From JAWOFN01 sp046497505 [NCBI: bacterium] (GTDB lineage: Bacteria; Blakebacterota; Blakebacteria; Blakebacterales): 27,506 nt of DNA. The stretch covers positions 1 to 27,506 of the forward strand of contig JAWOFN010000084.1 of the NCBI GenBank assembly GCA_046497505.1, written 5' to 3'. Shown here one piece after another: positions 15,053 to 22,429 of the stretch. Both the position numbers and the translations under genes were made by a program. Every line of letters starts with the position of its first letter. The stretch's first letter is position 1. The notes beneath the pieces are model-generated. The model did not search any database. It was not told where the DNA came from and saw only the letters and a program-made list of their open reading frames with translations.

Positions 15053-16747
15053 ATGGGCAACTACTTCACCGAGAACCGGGACATACTCTCCTACTTCCAG
15101 CAGGAAGAGATGGAAGCACTGGCCGACCTGGTGGAAGGAGACTACCGGGAGGCAGAGGAGTACCGCTGGGCCCCCCGGAGCGCAGAGGACGCCGTGGACT
15201 CCTGGCGTCACGTACTGGAGAGCCTGGGCGGTCTGTGTGCCGATTTCATCGCCCCCCGGGCAGAGGAGGTGGATCGGGTCGGATGCCGCCTGGACGAGGA
15301 GGGGGCCGTCCACCTGGCACCCGGCACGGCAGAGGACCTCGACATGCTCACCCGGGCCGAACTCATGGGGTTCACCCTCCCCCGGCGCTACGGCGGCCTC
15401 CATATGCCTGGGACGATCTACACCGTGGCCATCGAGATGGTGAGCCGGGCGGACGCCAGCCTGATGAACCTCTTCGGCCTGCAGGGTGTGGCGGAGACCA
15501 TCAACGACTTCGCCGACGACGAGATCAAGGAGGAATACCTCCCCCGCTTCGCCCGGGGGGGTGTCACGGGGGCCATGGTGCTCACCGAGCCGGATGCCGG
15601 CTCCGATCTCCAGGCGATCCAGCTCCGGGCCCGCCAGGACGAGGAGGGAATGTGGCGCCTCAACGGGGTGAAGAGGTTCATCACCAACGGGTGCGGCGAG
15701 GTGCTGCTGGTGCTGGCGCGCTCGGAGCCGGACCGGGCGGGTGCCATGGGTCTCTCGCTCTTCCTGGTGGACCAGGGGCCCGCGGTGAAGGTCCGACGCC
15801 TCGAGGAGAAGCTGGGGATCCACGGCAGCCCGACCTGTGAGCTGCAGTTCGACAACACCCCTGCCCTCCTCATCGGCAGGCGGCAGCGGGGCCTCATCAC
15901 CTACGTGATGGCCCTGATGAACGGGGCCCGGCTGGCGGTGGCGGCCCAGGCCGTCGGTATCGCCCAGGCGGCCCTGGAATCCGCCCTCGAGTATGCCAGG
16001 GTACGGAAACAGTTCGGCAAAGCCATCATACGGATCCCGCCGGTGGCCGACATGCTCATGGACATGACCCTGGATGTGGAGGCGGCCCGGGCCCTGGTGT
16101 ATGAGACCAGCAAGGTGGTGGATCGGGCCCGGGCTGCTGACCGGACGGGTGATAAGAAGGAAGCCAAGCGGCTCGACCGGCTGGCTGGAGTGCTCACCCC
16201 CTTCTCGAAGTACTACGCCGGGGAGATGAGCATCAGGGTGGCCAACGAAGCGGTCCAGATACTCGGAGGGTCGGGCTACATGAAGGACTACCCGGTGGAA
16301 CGCTATCTCCGAGACGCGCGGATCACCACGATCTACGAGGGGACCAGTCAGCTCCAGGTGGTGGCCGCGATACGGGGGATCACGAGCGGCATCGTCGAGG
16401 ACCACTTCCGCGAGCTGCACGCCGGGCTCGAGGGGAGCGGGGTGAAAGGGGTCCTCCCGACCCTGGGAAAGGCACGGGAGGCCCTTTCGGGAGCGGTGGC
16501 CTTCGTGAAGGAGGAAGAAGACCCGGACTACCTCGAGCTGGCTGCCAGGGACCTGGTGGACCTGGCCATCCACATCTTCATCGGGTACGTACTCGCCGGC
16601 CAGGCCCGGGACAGTTCCCGGAAGAGGAGACTGCTCGACCGGTGGATGGACAGGGTCTCCACCCTCTCCAGCAGGGTGCCGGAGAAGGTGATGGACCCGG
16701 TCCGCACCGGTCTCCACGATGCAGGGACGATCATCGATGGCGGGTGA
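15053..16747 (+). CDS. Acyl-CoA dehydrogenase, large form (564 aa)
   Basis: FAD enzyme that introduces, or in reverse reduces, the alpha-beta double bond of acyl-CoA and exchanges electrons with the ETF encoded just upstream (gap of four bases). The core runs from about residue 50 to 445: LTRAELMGFTLPRRYGG, MVLTEPDAGSDLQ (flavin contact), RFITNG, the RKQFGKAI motif, QILGGSGYMKDYPVERYLRD, and IYEGTSQLQ, whose Glu429 stands where medium-chain enzymes have the catalytic base. About 40 extra residues precede the usual start and a 110-residue helical tail follows, giving a length well over the usual 380-400. I cannot tell the chain-length or substrate. A hairpin with a T run begins 90 bases after the stop. 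Confidence 0.92.
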   Translation: MGNYFTENRDILSYFQQEEMEALADLVEGDYREAEEYRWAPRSAEDAVDSWRHVLESLGGLCADFIAPRAEEVDRVGCRLDEEGAVHLAPGTAEDLDMLTRAELMGFTLPRRYGGLHMPGTIYTVAIEMVSRADASLMNLFGLQGVAETINDFADDEIKEEYLPRFARGGVTGAMVLTEPDAGSDLQAIQLRARQDEEGMWRLNGVKRFITNGCGEVLLVLARSEPDRAGAMGLSLFLVDQGPAVKVRRLEEKLGIHGSPTCELQFDNTPALLIGRRQRGLITYVMALMNGARLAVAAQAVGIAQAALESALEYARVRKQFGKAIIRIPPVADMLMDMTLDVEAARALVYETSKVVDRARAADRTGDKKEAKRLDRLAGVLTPFSKYYAGEMSIRVANEAVQILGGSGYMKDYPVERYLRDARITTIYEGTSQLQVVAAIRGITSGIVEDHFRELHAGLEGSGVKGVLPTLGKAREALSGAVAFVKEEEDPDYLELAARDLVDLAIHIFIGYVLAGQARDSSRKRRLLDRWMDRVSTLSSRVPEKVMDPVRTGLHDAGTIIDGG

Positions 16748-16784
16748 GATCCACGATTTCCCTGGCCATGGTCGTGAGATGAGG

Positions 16785-16790
16785 TATGTT
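16785..16790 (+). promoter_or_regulatory. Possible -10 (TATGTT) for the csp leader
   Basis: TATGTT in GAGGTATGTTAAG lies 38 bases past the acyl-CoA dehydrogenase stop and upstream of the hairpin at 16837. If real, the cold-shock mRNA would carry a leader of about 170 bases including that hairpin. No good -35 exists at 16-18 bases. Confidence 0.25.
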
Positions 16791-16836
16791 AAGTGCTCAG
16801 GCGCTACGTAGAAGCGGTACCCGAGGCAATCGAAGG

Positions 16837-16869
16837 CACGGGGATTCTATTCAGCCCGTGTCTTTTTTT
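16837..16869 (+). terminator. Hairpin plus T run: end of etf-acd operon or csp attenuator
   Basis: CACGGG (16837-16842), a 12-base loop, CCCGTG (16855-16860), then TCTTTTTTTC. The stem is short but the U tract is good. It either ends the etfB-etfA-acd transcript or, if transcription starts at about 16797, acts as an attenuator in the cold-shock leader. Confidence 0.55.
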
Positions 16870-16968
16870 CTTCCGGGTGTTCAACGCGAACACGCAGTCC
16901 TGCAAGCCGGTCAGGTGACCGGTGAAAACACGAGCTATCCAGCTCAATTGATTAAGGAAGTAAGCAAA
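16870..16968 (+). promoter_or_regulatory. Structured leader of the cold-shock gene
   Basis: Three inverted repeats follow one another: GTGTTC/GAACAC (16877-16893, 5-base loop), the near-palindrome CCGGTCAGGTGACCGG (16907-16922), and GAGCT/AGCTC (16932-16945, 4-base loop) just before the AAGGAA ribosome site. Long, foldable leaders are usual for bacterial cold-shock genes and control their translation with temperature. The palindrome, with only two central bases unpaired, may instead be a protein-binding DNA site. Confidence 0.4.
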
Positions 16969-17172
16969 GTGGCAAAAGGCACAGTGAAGTGGTTCAACGA
17001 TTCCAAGGGCTTCGGATTCATCACCCCCGACGATGGTTCGAAGGACTGCTTCGTACATCACTCGGCCATCATCGGTGAGGGCTTCAAGAGCCTCAGCGAC
17101 GGCCAGGAAGTCGAATTCGACGTCGTCCAGGGCGACAAGGGCCCCGCGGCAGAGAACGTGCGGGCGCTCTAA
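16969..17172 (+). CDS. Cold-shock domain protein (CspA family)
   Basis: A 67-residue single-stranded RNA/DNA-binding OB-fold protein that melts RNA structure, of typical family length. [16 protein letters not shown] contains RNP1 (KGFGFI) and CFVHHSAI is RNP2 (normally VFVHFSAI); here a Cys replaces the first Val and a His the Phe. [16 protein letters not shown] and GPAAENV complete the barrel. The start is GTG at 16969: the conserved MAKGTVKWF register begins there and AAGGAA lies 9 bases upstream. Codon use is less G+C-biased than its neighbours, as expected for a highly expressed gene. The mRNA ends at a strong terminator 25 bases downstream. Confidence 0.95.
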   Translation: MAKGTVKWFNDSKGFGFITPDDGSKDCFVHHSAIIGEGFKSLSDGQEVEFDVVQGDKGPAAENVRAL

Positions 17173-17196
17173 GCACCGGCACACAGCAAGAAGGGG

Positions 17197-17231
17197 AAGC
17201 CCCCGGGACCACGTCCCGGGGGCTTTTTTTT
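17197..17231 (+). terminator. Rho-independent terminator of the cold-shock gene
   Basis: AAGCCCCCGGGAC (17197-17209), 3-base loop CAC, GTCCCGGGGGCTT (17213-17225), running into an unbroken run of eight T. A perfect 13-bp stem and the clearest terminator in the window. The minus-strand radical SAM gene ends 33 bases further on. Confidence 0.95.
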
Positions 17232-17263
17232 GACTGCCCGCGCCGTCGGTGCCCCCGAGGGGG

Positions 17264-18745
17264 TCAGAGTGCCTGCCGGAAGACCACCCGGAAGTGGTGG
17301 CCGTAGATGGCAAGGGTCACAGCCAGGGGCACCAGGCTCGGTCGGTGCGTGGCGGTCCAGGCCAGGAGTCCCCAGTAGTGCCGTCTTCCCTTCTCCCGGA
17401 CCCCCAGGACCCAGATGGAGCGGAGGAACGCCTTGATATCCCGCCAGGAGACCTTCCATGTCCCGGGCCCTTCCGGACGGTATTCCCGCAGGAAGGTCCG
17501 CACCCGCTGATAGTAACCGCGGTGGGAGTAGATCTTCTTCAGCACGCTGCGATATCCGTCCCGAAGTGTCTCGAGGGGCAACCGGGTGACGATGTTGGTC
17601 GAGAAGTCCGTGTTGTTCCCGCTCCATTCCGTCCGGATCCGATCCTCCCCGGCCAGCCGCTTGTAGAGCCTGCTCATCTTCGGGGCGCTCAGCAGCCCCA
17701 CCATGGCGGTGACGATGCCGCTCTCCTGGATGAAGCGTGCCATCCGATCGAAGATGTTGGGCGGGTCGGAATCGAATCCGAGGATGAACCCTCCCTGTAC
17801 CTGGAGGCCGTGGTGATGCATCCGCCGGACCGATGCCAGGAGGTCCCGGCCGCGATTCTGCTCCTTCCCGCATTCGGCGAGACCGTCCTCACTGGGCGTC
17901 TCGATCCCCACGAAGACCGAGTTGAACCCCGCCTTCACCATGAGATCCATGAGTTCCGGATCGTCAGCGAGGTTCACCGAGGCCTCGGTGTTGAAGGAGA
18001 ACGGCCTCCGCTGCGATCGGTTCCAACGGGCCAGGGCGGGGAGCAGGTCCTCCTTAAGCCGTCGCCGGTTGCCTATGAAGTTATCATCCACGAAGAAGAC
18101 GCTCCCCTTCCATCCCTGGTCCCTGAGCGTGTCCAGCTCGTCCAGGACCCGACCCGTCTCCTTGATCCTCGGCCGGTGTCCGAGGAGTGCCGTGATGTCG
18201 CAGAACTCACAGTCGTAGGGACAGCCCCGGGAGTATTGGAGACTCATGGAACCGTACTGCTTCATCGCCACCAGGTCCCACCTCGGGACAGGGGAATCGC
18301 TCATCTCCGCGAACCCGTCGCTCTCGTACCGGTGCCTGGCACACCCCCGTTCCAGGTCTCTCAGGAAAGGGGGGAGCGTGATCTCCGCCTCGTTCAGCAC
18401 CAGGTGGTCGACATCATCGTACGCATCCGGCGAAGCCGTGAAGAGCGGTCCCCCCACCACGGTCCTCTTGCCGCTCTCCCCGCACCGTTCCAGCACCTGA
18501 CGCACGGACTCCTGCTGGACCTCCATGGCACTCACCATCACCAGGTCGGCCCAGGCGAGGTCGTTCTCCGTCAGCGCCTGGATGTTCAGGTCGACCAGCC
18601 GGAGGTCCCACTCCTCGGGCAGCATCGCCGCCACGGTGACGAGCCCGAGGGGAGGGTAGGCGGCCTTCCGCGAGATGAACTCCAGGGCTGCCCGGAAGCT
18701 CCAGAAGGTCTCCGGATAGGCGGGATAGACCAGCAACGCGCGCAC
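17264..18745 (-). CDS. B12-binding-domain radical SAM protein (DUF4070-type, HpnP-like)
   Basis: A 493-residue radical SAM enzyme. The N-terminus (residues 1-135) is a cobalamin-binding Rossmann domain opening RALLVYPAYPETFWSF and containing RKAAYPPLGLVTVAAMLP; the DxHxxG cobalt-ligand motif is absent, as in HpnP relatives. The radical SAM cluster motif GCPYDCEFCD has Cys175, Cys179 and Cys182, followed by FVDDNFIGNRRR and FVGIETPSEDGL. The C-terminal DUF4070 region has the GFILGFDSDPPNIFDRM element. Relatives methylate or rearrange unactivated carbons, for example hopanoid C-2 methylation. No hopanoid gene is here, so the substrate is open. GTG 18745 was taken as start because family similarity begins exactly there; an ATG at 18832 would add 29 unrelated residues. 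Confidence 0.87.
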   Translation of the reverse strand: MRALLVYPAYPETFWSFRAALEFISRKAAYPPLGLVTVAAMLPEEWDLRLVDLNIQALTENDLAWADLVMVSAMEVQQESVRQVLERCGESGKRTVVGGPLFTASPDAYDDVDHLVLNEAEITLPPFLRDLERGCARHRYESDGFAEMSDSPVPRWDLVAMKQYGSMSLQYSRGCPYDCEFCDITALLGHRPRIKETGRVLDELDTLRDQGWKGSVFFVDDNFIGNRRRLKEDLLPALARWNRSQRRPFSFNTEASVNLADDPELMDLMVKAGFNSVFVGIETPSEDGLAECGKEQNRGRDLLASVRRMHHHGLQVQGGFILGFDSDPPNIFDRMARFIQESGIVTAMVGLLSAPKMSRLYKRLAGEDRIRTEWSGNNTDFSTNIVTRLPLETLRDGYRSVLKKIYSHRGYYQRVRTFLREYRPEGPGTWKVSWRDIKAFLRSIWVLGVREKGRRHYWGLLAWTATHRPSLVPLAVTLAIYGHHFRVVFRQAL

Positions 18746-18850
18746 GGCCGCGTCCAATCCGAGGGCAGATAGGAGGACCCGCGGACATCCAGCCCTCGGC
18801 TGATGAGCGCGGCACTCGGTTCTCGATGGCATCCTGTAGGATGGAAAGTC

Positions 18851-18885
18851 CCTTCAGGGCTGTATATATTAGCACACCCTGAAGG
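18851..18885. repeat. 9-bp perfect inverted repeat bracketing a TATATT -10 element
   Basis: CCTTCAGGG (18851-18859) and its exact complement CCCTGAAGG (18877-18885) flank a 17-base spacer whose centre is TGTATATATT (18861-18870). With a -10 at 18865-18870, transcription toward the MFS gene would begin near 18877, so the left arm is not in the RNA and the repeat is more likely an operator than a hairpin. It also lies in the upstream region of the divergent radical SAM gene (106 bases from its start) and could serve both genes. Confidence 0.6.
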
Positions 18886-18955
18886 AGGATGGCCAGCCGG
18901 CCAACGTGTTCGCCGGGAGGGGGGGGACCCCATGGAAGCTCCAGAGGAGGCACCC

Positions 18956-20143
18956 ATGGAGGAGGGCCCGCGATCCTCCCTGCTCGGGGACCCCAACCTG
19001 TACGTCATCTTCTCGGTGACCCTCACCGCGGTCCTGGGGGTCTCCAGCATCACGCCCGCTCTCCCGAAGGTGATGCGGGCGCTGGACACCGGTCCCGGGA
19101 GCATCGGCCTGCTCATCACAGCCTTCACCCTCCCGGGCCTGGTCCTGACGCCGCTCCTGGGGGTGCTGGCCGACCGGTTCGGACGCAGGGTCGTACTGGT
19201 CCCCTCCCTGCTGCTCTTCGCCCTGGCGGGCACGGCCTGTGCCTTCGCCAGGGATTTCAGCCTGCTGGTGGGACTCCGGTTCGTCCAGGGGATGGGGGCC
19301 GCCTCCCTGGGTTCGCTGAACGTCACCCTGATCGGCGACCTCTACGAGGGCACCCGCCGGGCGGCCGCCATGGGCTACAACGCCAGCGTGCTCAGCGTGG
19401 GGACCGCCTCCTACCCCGCCATCGGGGGCGCCCTCGCCACCCTCGCATGGTTCTATCCCTTCGCCCTGCCCGCCCTGACCCTGCCCGCAGCCCTGCTGGT
19501 CCTCTTCGGCCTGGACAACCCCGAGCCGGAGAGCGAACAGACCTTGAAGGAGTACCTGGAGCGGGTCGTCGAGATCCTGCGGGACCGGAGGGTGGTCGGG
19601 ATCCTGACAGCCACCGTCGTGACCTTCGTGCTCCTCTATGGGAGTTACCTCACCTACTTCCCGCTGCTCATGGACGCTTCTTTCGGACTCTCCAGCCTGT
19701 ACATCGGCCTGATCCTCTCCTCCATGTCGCTGACCACCGCTCTCACCTCGGCCCAGATCGGACGCCTCGCCCTGCACTTCCGCCCCCCGGTGATGGTGGC
19801 ATGGGGATTCGGACTGTACGGGGCGGGGCTCCTGGTCATGGCGCTGGTCCCGGTGGCATGGATGCTCCTCCTCCCCGCGGTGCTCTTCGGGGTTGGACAC
19901 GGGCTCAACTTCCCCAACCTGCAGACCCTGCTGGCCGAACTGGCACCCCTGGAGTACCGGGGTGCCTTCTTCTCGGTGAACGGGCTGGCCCTGCGTGGGG
20001 GTCAGACGGCAGGGCCCCTGGTCATGGGACTCCTGTATGCGGCAGCGGGCAGCGGCGCACCCTTCTACGGCGGTGCGATCCTGGCCCTGATCATGGTCCC
20101 CGCGGCCCTCTTTCTCCTCGGGACCATCCGGCCCGACGGCTGA
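18956..20143 (+). CDS. Major facilitator superfamily transporter (DHA1/drug:H+ type)
   Basis: A 395-residue inner-membrane secondary transporter with twelve predicted helices in two halves joined by a charged loop (NPEPESEQTLKEYLERVVEIL) at about residues 190-215. The MFS motif A, GVLADRFGRRV, sits between helices 2 and 3 at about 66-76, and RFVQGMGAASLGS matches helix 4 of drug and sugar efflux members. A short cytoplasmic head, EEGPRSSLLGDP, precedes helix 1. ATG 18956 is preferred because AGAGGAGG lies 6 bases before it; ATG 18932 upstream is in frame but its purine tract is 12 or more bases away. The substrate is unknown. The gene converges on the antiporter gene with a 17-bp gap. Confidence 0.9.
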   Translation: MEEGPRSSLLGDPNLYVIFSVTLTAVLGVSSITPALPKVMRALDTGPGSIGLLITAFTLPGLVLTPLLGVLADRFGRRVVLVPSLLLFALAGTACAFARDFSLLVGLRFVQGMGAASLGSLNVTLIGDLYEGTRRAAAMGYNASVLSVGTASYPAIGGALATLAWFYPFALPALTLPAALLVLFGLDNPEPESEQTLKEYLERVVEILRDRRVVGILTATVVTFVLLYGSYLTYFPLLMDASFGLSSLYIGLILSSMSLTTALTSAQIGRLALHFRPPVMVAWGFGLYGAGLLVMALVPVAWMLLLPAVLFGVGHGLNFPNLQTLLAELAPLEYRGAFFSVNGLALRGGQTAGPLVMGLLYAAAGSGAPFYGGAILALIMVPAALFLLGTIRPDG

Positions 20144-20160
20144 GCCCCCTCCCCGCCCCC

Positions 20161-21345
20161 CTAACTTTCTTCAGGGATCTCCCCCGCCCGGCTGAGCCCG
20201 AACTTCGCGGCGATGGGTGCGGTGAGTTCGAAGAGTATGGTGGAACCGATGATGGTGTTCATGATGAGAGGTCCGCTCTGCCTGAACCCGGCGGTCTCAA
20301 CGACGGTGAGCGCCAATCCGATGGATACCCCCGCCTGCGGAAGGAGACCCAGTCCCACGTTGCCCCTCACTTCGGGAGGTGAATCGCCTATCCAGGTCCC
20401 CGCCATCGCACCCGAGTACTTGCCCGCCATGCGGAGCACGATGTAGGCGGCGATGAACCCGAGCGAACCGAAGAAGACGTCGAAGTGGAAGTGCACGCCG
20501 GCCAGGGTGAAGAAGATGAGAAAGATGGCCTCACGGATGTGGTCCATGGGCACCAGGAAGACACGTGTATGCTGGTGAGCGAGACACTTCGCGACGAAGC
20601 CGAGGAGCATGCAGGCGAGGAGGAAGGAGAAGTGGAAGCGCGATGCCAGGCCGAGGGTGAGGAAGATGAATCCGAGGATCAGGGGGAGACGGAGGTCCCC
20701 GCTCTTGACCCGGATCCCGAAGCCGCCCAGCAGGACACCCAGGAGAGAGCCCGCGGCAACAGCCAGTCCGATCTCCCACAGGACCGTCAACCAGGGACTC
20801 TCGCCCGAACCCCCGCCGGCGAGGGTGAGCACCAGCGCGACCGTGACGATGGCGATCATGTCGTCGATGGCCACCAGGCTTATCAGCGTGCTGGTCAGAG
20901 GACCTTCCGCACCGTATTCCTCGATGACGGCGATCGTGGCCGCCGGGGCGGTGGCCGTGGCGATGGCACCCAGTACGAGGGCGGTCTGGAAGGTGACCTG
21001 TTCGAACAGGAACAGTCCGGCGGCCCAGAGCCCGAGGCTCACCACCAGGATGGCTCCCATCGACTGGCCCAGGACACCGCCGAGGATGCTCCCCCTCTGT
21101 TCCCGGAGCCAGTCGGTCTCGAACTCGGTTCCCACCAGGAAGGCGATGGCCCCAAGGGCGATGTCCGTGAGGGTCGAGGACCATCCTGTGAAGCGGAAGT
21201 CGAGGAGACCGCCGAGGAGTTCAACGGAGAAGAGTGCGCCGACGAAGACGTAGGAAGCCACCCGCGGGATCCCGACCCGCTCCCCCAGCCTTCCGGCTGC
21301 GAACCCGACGGTCATGAGCAGACCGAGCGATGTCAGATGGGCCAC
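20161..21345 (-). CDS. CPA2-family cation/proton antiporter (Kef/NhaP-like membrane domain)
   Basis: Polytopic antiporter of 394 residues with 12-13 helices exchanging Na+ or K+ for protons. Diagnostic parts are VGIPRVASYVFVGAL, IALGAIAFLVGTEFE, the unwound-helix segment ATATAPAATIAVIEEYG (about 130-144), and the paired acidic transport site LVAIDDMIAIV with Asp161 and Asp162. The tail RGNVGLGLLPQAGVSIGLAL is typical CPA2. There is no TrkA-N/RCK domain after the membrane part, so it differs from full KefB/KefC. GTG 21345 is chosen as start: GGAGGGG lies 6 bases upstream; the in-frame ATG further up adds 21 polar residues with no membrane character. Confidence 0.9.
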   Translation of the reverse strand: MAHLTSLGLLMTVGFAAGRLGERVGIPRVASYVFVGALFSVELLGGLLDFRFTGWSSTLTDIALGAIAFLVGTEFETDWLREQRGSILGGVLGQSMGAILVVSLGLWAAGLFLFEQVTFQTALVLGAIATATAPAATIAVIEEYGAEGPLTSTLISLVAIDDMIAIVTVALVLTLAGGGSGESPWLTVLWEIGLAVAAGSLLGVLLGGFGIRVKSGDLRLPLILGFIFLTLGLASRFHFSFLLACMLLGFVAKCLAHQHTRVFLVPMDHIREAIFLIFFTLAGVHFHFDVFFGSLGFIAAYIVLRMAGKYSGAMAGTWIGDSPPEVRGNVGLGLLPQAGVSIGLALTVVETAGFRQSGPLIMNTIIGSTILFELTAPIAAKFGLSRAGEIPEES

Positions 21346-21661
21346 TGCAGACCCCCTCCACTGGCATGCGGGATCCCCGGGATCCCCCTCTACGGACTCC
21401 ATCGACAATATGAGGGGGTCGGGCGGTCCTCCTCAGCCTTTCTTGCGCCTGGGGGGTGTCCGATAGCCGGATGATGCGTCCTGTCTTGCCTTGACCCGGA
21501 AGACCATGCTCCGCATCACATACGGTCCCCCGATGCGCGCCGGGAGACCGAAGGAGGGATCCAGGGGCGGCGGCAGGCAGGTGAAACAGTCCCGCAGGGG
21601 AACAGGATGGGGACCACGGAGGTGATGCCCGGTGCATCGGCCGCCGCTGTGGCACCGACCT
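21346..21661. other. 316-bp interval without a secure gene
   Basis: Between the antiporter start and the tandem-Usp stop. It holds a possible antiporter -10 (CATATT on the minus strand, 21407-21412), a tandem GGGATCCCC pair near 21370-21387 without evident meaning, and the candidate frameshifted small gene described separately. No tRNA, mobile element or strong terminator is seen. Confidence 0.5.
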
Positions 21662-21665
21662 TCAT
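21433..21665 (-). pseudogene. Possible small gene after uspA, interrupted by a -1 frameshift
   Basis: ATG at 21663-21665 overlaps the Usp stop as ATGA, behind GAGAGGAGAG. The frame reads MKVGATAAADAPGITSVVP then ILFPCG with high third-position G+C for about 24 codons, then turns to AT-ending codons and stops at 21516. The -1 frame from about 21592 continues with G+C-rich third positions, RDCFTCLPPPLDPSFGLPAR, GGPYVMRSMVFRVKARQD, to a stop at 21433-21435. Adding one C to the CCCC run near 21592 would join both into one protein of about 77 residues with a basic end (PPRRKKG). I do not recognise it. It may be a decayed gene, a sequence error, or chance open frame. Confidence 0.3.
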
Positions 21666-22429
21666 CGTCTCTCCTCTCCCGTATCATCTCCGGCTTCTTC
21701 CTCCTCTTCATGATGCAGGACCACGATGACAGGACACCGGGTCTTCGCGATGATGCCTTCGTGGATCTCACCGAAGACCTTCCCCTTCATGGTGGCCTTC
21801 TCCGCCCCGATGATGATGACGTCATAGTGCTCCGAGAGGTCCGCCACCTCCTCGACCACCCCATCCGCTTCGATGCTCTCCACGTCGATCTCCTGCACCT
21901 CGAGACCCGCTTCCTCGAACGCCCTGCTGAAGGGATCCGTCCAATCGGGGCGTCCCTCCTTCCCGACGGCTTCCTCCATCCGAAGGAGGGTGACCGAGAT
22001 GCCCCCCTCCTCCACGATCTTCGCCGTGAAACCCGCGATGAGTCGGGGCTGCTGGGTCTCGCCGTGCAGGGGGATGAGCAGGCTCGAGATGCGCTCCACC
22101 GGTCTGCTGGTCAGAACCGCGTCGCAGCGCTGCTGCTCGATGATCTCTCCGATGCTCCCTGCGAGACTGGAGGTGAAGACCAGCTTCGTGTCCACCTCCG
22201 CCTTTTCGGGCATCTCATCCGCCACCCGTTCCAGGGCCTCCCGGGCCTCCTTTTCGTATTCCTCCCTCGCCTGTTCCGGGGATGTCTGGTCCGGGACGAC
22301 CCGGTATCCCATGAGAAGCACTTTAAGCTCGCTGAAGGTGTCCAGGAGGGCCTTGGGCAGCGGCCTGGGATCCGGGACCTCCATCACGATCAGGAGCCGG
22401 GGCCGGGTGAACTCGAAGGCGGGTGTCAT
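21662..22429 (-). CDS. Tandem universal stress protein (two Usp domains)
   Basis: A 255-residue cytoplasmic protein built of two Usp folds. The first spans about residues 8-140: RPRLLIVMEVPDPRPLPKAL opens it and DAVLTSRPVERISSLLIPL sits near its end. The second spans about 145-245, with the terminal YDVIIIGAEKATMKGKVFG and TRCPVIVV strands. The ATP-loop GxxGx9GS/T is degenerate in both halves, so nucleotide binding is doubtful. The last ten residues are strongly acidic (HHEEEEEAGD). The start ATG overlaps the permease stop as ATGA behind GGAGGAGGACC. Genes or domains of the Usp family are often joined to amino-acid permeases in archaea and bacteria, where they are thought to modulate transport. 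Confidence 0.88.
   Translation of the reverse strand: MTPAFEFTRPRLLIVMEVPDPRPLPKALLDTFSELKVLLMGYRVVPDQTSPEQAREEYEKEAREALERVADEMPEKAEVDTKLVFTSSLAGSIGEIIEQQRCDAVLTSRPVERISSLLIPLHGETQQPRLIAGFTAKIVEEGGISVTLLRMEEAVGKEGRPDWTDPFSRAFEEAGLEVQEIDVESIEADGVVEEVADLSEHYDVIIIGAEKATMKGKVFGEIHEGIIAKTRCPVIVVLHHEEEEEAGDDTGEERR

Noticed and set aside
15053-16747. A minus-strand open frame of nearly 600 codons opposite the acyl-CoA dehydrogenase
   Set aside because: Shadow of codon bias; no motif, while the plus-strand dehydrogenase is conserved throughout.
17264-18745. Calling the radical SAM protein hopanoid 2-methylase (HpnP)
   Set aside because: The family has many members of different function and no squalene-hopene cyclase or other hpn gene is in the window.
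21370-21387. Tandem GGGATCCCC pair as an operator
   Set aside because: Only two copies, short and made of a common palindrome; no promoter geometry supports a function.
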